From the NCBI GenBank assembly GCA_034676125.1, contig JAUCCO010000183.1, positions 1 through 5,734 on the forward strand: DNA of 5,734 bases, given 5' to 3'. How positions within the stretch are numbered: position 1 is the stretch's first letter; each line of letters begins with the position of its first letter. Positions 4,834 to 5,734 of this stretch are shown one piece after another. The notes beneath the pieces were generated by a model. It worked only from the letters and a program-made list of their open reading frames with translations. It did no database searches and was not told the DNA's origin. This DNA is from UBA6183 sp034676125. GTDB taxonomy: Bacteria > Bacteroidota > Bacteroidia > UKL13-3. A program made the translations under genes and the position numbers.

Positions 4834-5688
4834 TTAATATTTTTTGATATACTCATCAAAGTCATTCGGATGTTCCCTTTTCATTCTCTCTAAATGAAAC
4901 CCTTTGGGTAGTGGCTCCAGAAAATAATCTAATCCATATTTGTCTTTTAGATATTTTACAATTTCCATCTTAATTTTATGCTCTTTCGATCCAATTGAAA
5001 AAAAACTCTTTCGTAATAAACCAAGAATACTAAAAGTGTCTCCATTCAGCGTAACTATACAAAATGGAGGTATTTCTGCCTTCAAATCAATGATTAAATA
5101 TTTTAGCACGTCCATTCTTCCATGTATTAAAGCCCTTGTTATTGCGCAATTACCTTCATTACCTATCCATTGATTAATATTTGCACCATTTGAAACAAGA
5201 ATTTTTATTTTTGCCTCACATGACCCTTGGCATGCTTTTATAAATGGAGTATGTTGAAAAAGTATAAATTTCACACTATCAATATAATTGCAAGTATCAT
5301 TAATATTTGCACCATATTTTATTAATAATTGTGTAATCTCAGTGTCGCAATAGTCTGCGCTTATTCCATCTGTATGTAACATAAGAATAGTTTGGCATGT
5401 GTTATTTTTCACATTGGGATCAGCGCCATTTTTTAAAAGTATCTCGACTACATTTCTTTTATTATTCATTACAGAGAGCATCAATAAAGTATGACCGTAT
5501 TGGGATTCTTTATAATTCAAATCAAACCTTTTAGTTTTAACTAATTTATTCAATTGTCCTAGTTTACCGTTATGGATCATCTTAGCTAAAGGTTCTATTG
5601 GTGTTCCCCAAAATTGTTTGAAACTATAACCTGCTTGACCAAAGCAGTAAATAGGTATCAGAAATATCGCAATTAAACAATGCTTCAT
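4834..5688 (-). CDS. Secreted ankyrin-repeat protein, candidate immunity protein
   Basis: The protein has 284 aa. It starts with a Sec signal peptide (MKHCLIAIFLIPIYCFG, probable cut near G17-Q18), so it is likely exported to the periplasm. C15 is not in a good lipobox. Ankyrin repeats follow: a degenerate one at 31-58, then GHTLLMLSVMNNKRNVVEILLKNGADPNV in two parts at 65-93, QTILMLH ... TQLLIKYGANIN (99-130), TPFIKACQ ... KIKILVSNGANIN (147-172) and CAITRALIHGRMDVLKYLI (181-199). The C-terminal 80 residues show no repeat. Ankyrin repeats bind other proteins. The ATG lies 2 nt after the TAA of an upstream gene cut by the window edge, so the two are co-translated. Ankyrin proteins are a known immunity class in polymorphic-toxin loci (established), and the neighbouring RHS fragment supports such a role here (inference). 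Confidence 0.88.
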   Translation of the reverse strand: MKHCLIAIFLIPIYCFGQAGYSFKQFWGTPIEPLAKMIHNGKLGQLNKLVKTKRFDLNYKESQYGHTLLMLSVMNNKRNVVEILLKNGADPNVKNNTCQTILMLHTDGISADYCDTEITQLLIKYGANINDTCNYIDSVKFILFQHTPFIKACQGSCEAKIKILVSNGANINQWIGNEGNCAITRALIHGRMDVLKYLIIDLKAEIPPFCIVTLNGDTFSILGLLRKSFFSIGSKEHKIKMEIVKYLKDKYGLDYFLEPLPKGFHLERMKREHPNDFDEYIKKY

Positions 5689-5690
5689 AC

Positions 5691-5734
5691 TTAATATTCT
5701 GTAGTTTCTTCTTCCTCCATTAATCCCATTCCTG
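5691..5734 (-). CDS. 3' end of a gene running off the right edge
   Basis: On the minus strand an open frame enters from the right edge and ends at TAA (5693-5691), with a readable C-terminus GMGLMEEEETTEY. Only 2 nt separate this stop from the ATG of the ankyrin gene, the same tight spacing seen between the RHS fragment and its lipoprotein. By position it could be the toxin gene matching the ankyrin protein. Thirteen residues are too few to identify it, and the open frame could be chance. Confidence 0.45.
   Translation of the reverse strand, partial: GMGLMEEEETTEY

Noticed and set aside
4940..5173. 77-aa plus-strand open frame opposite the ankyrin gene
   Set aside because: It is antisense to ankyrin repeats, with no features of its own.

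Overview
The window looks like AT-rich chromosomal DNA of a member of the Bacteroidota. Three things point there. The tRNA-Asp gene has a promoter that matches the Bacteroidota consensus exactly (TTG, 19 nt, TAnnTTTG). The start codons lack clear Shine-Dalgarno sequences. The RHS-type protein carries the core variant usual in this phylum (EYWEYDSRLGRRWNVDP ... IDPNG). Genus cannot be read from the sequence.

Left part (1-738), tRNA-associated. A small GIY-YIG nuclease gene (128-385) lies between two identical 55-bp copies of a tRNA 3' end (1-55 and 388-442), 387 bp apart. This looks like a minimal nuclease element inserted at, or duplicated with, a tRNA gene whose 5' part lies off the left edge. 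Next comes a complete tRNA-Asp(GTC) gene on the minus strand (665-738), with a promoter at 791-820 and a terminator hairpin at 629-651.

Middle (1001-2495), housekeeping. accA (carboxyltransferase alpha subunit of acetyl-CoA carboxylase) is followed on the same strand by a 138-aa protein with a possible winged-helix N-terminus and one C-terminal membrane segment. A strong hairpin at 2466-2495 separates these from the oppositely oriented genes to the right.

Right part (2526-5734), all minus strand: a probable polymorphic-toxin/immunity region. Read in transcription order (right to left) it holds four genes and a repeat pair. First is the last codons of a gene running off the window edge, and 2 nt later a secreted ankyrin-repeat protein. 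Then come two tandem copies of a ~134-bp imperfect palindrome. Next is an RHS protein that has lost its N-terminus; it keeps an RHS core and a C-terminal domain with the metal-ligand pattern of LAS-type (M15/M74-like) peptidoglycan peptidases. One nucleotide later is a lipoprotein. My reading is an orphaned RHS toxin tip with its periplasmic immunity lipoprotein, next to a second toxin/immunity pair with an ankyrin immunity protein, the two separated by palindromic repeats at the point where the RHS gene is cut. The domain calls are by eye; the toxin and immunity roles are inference.
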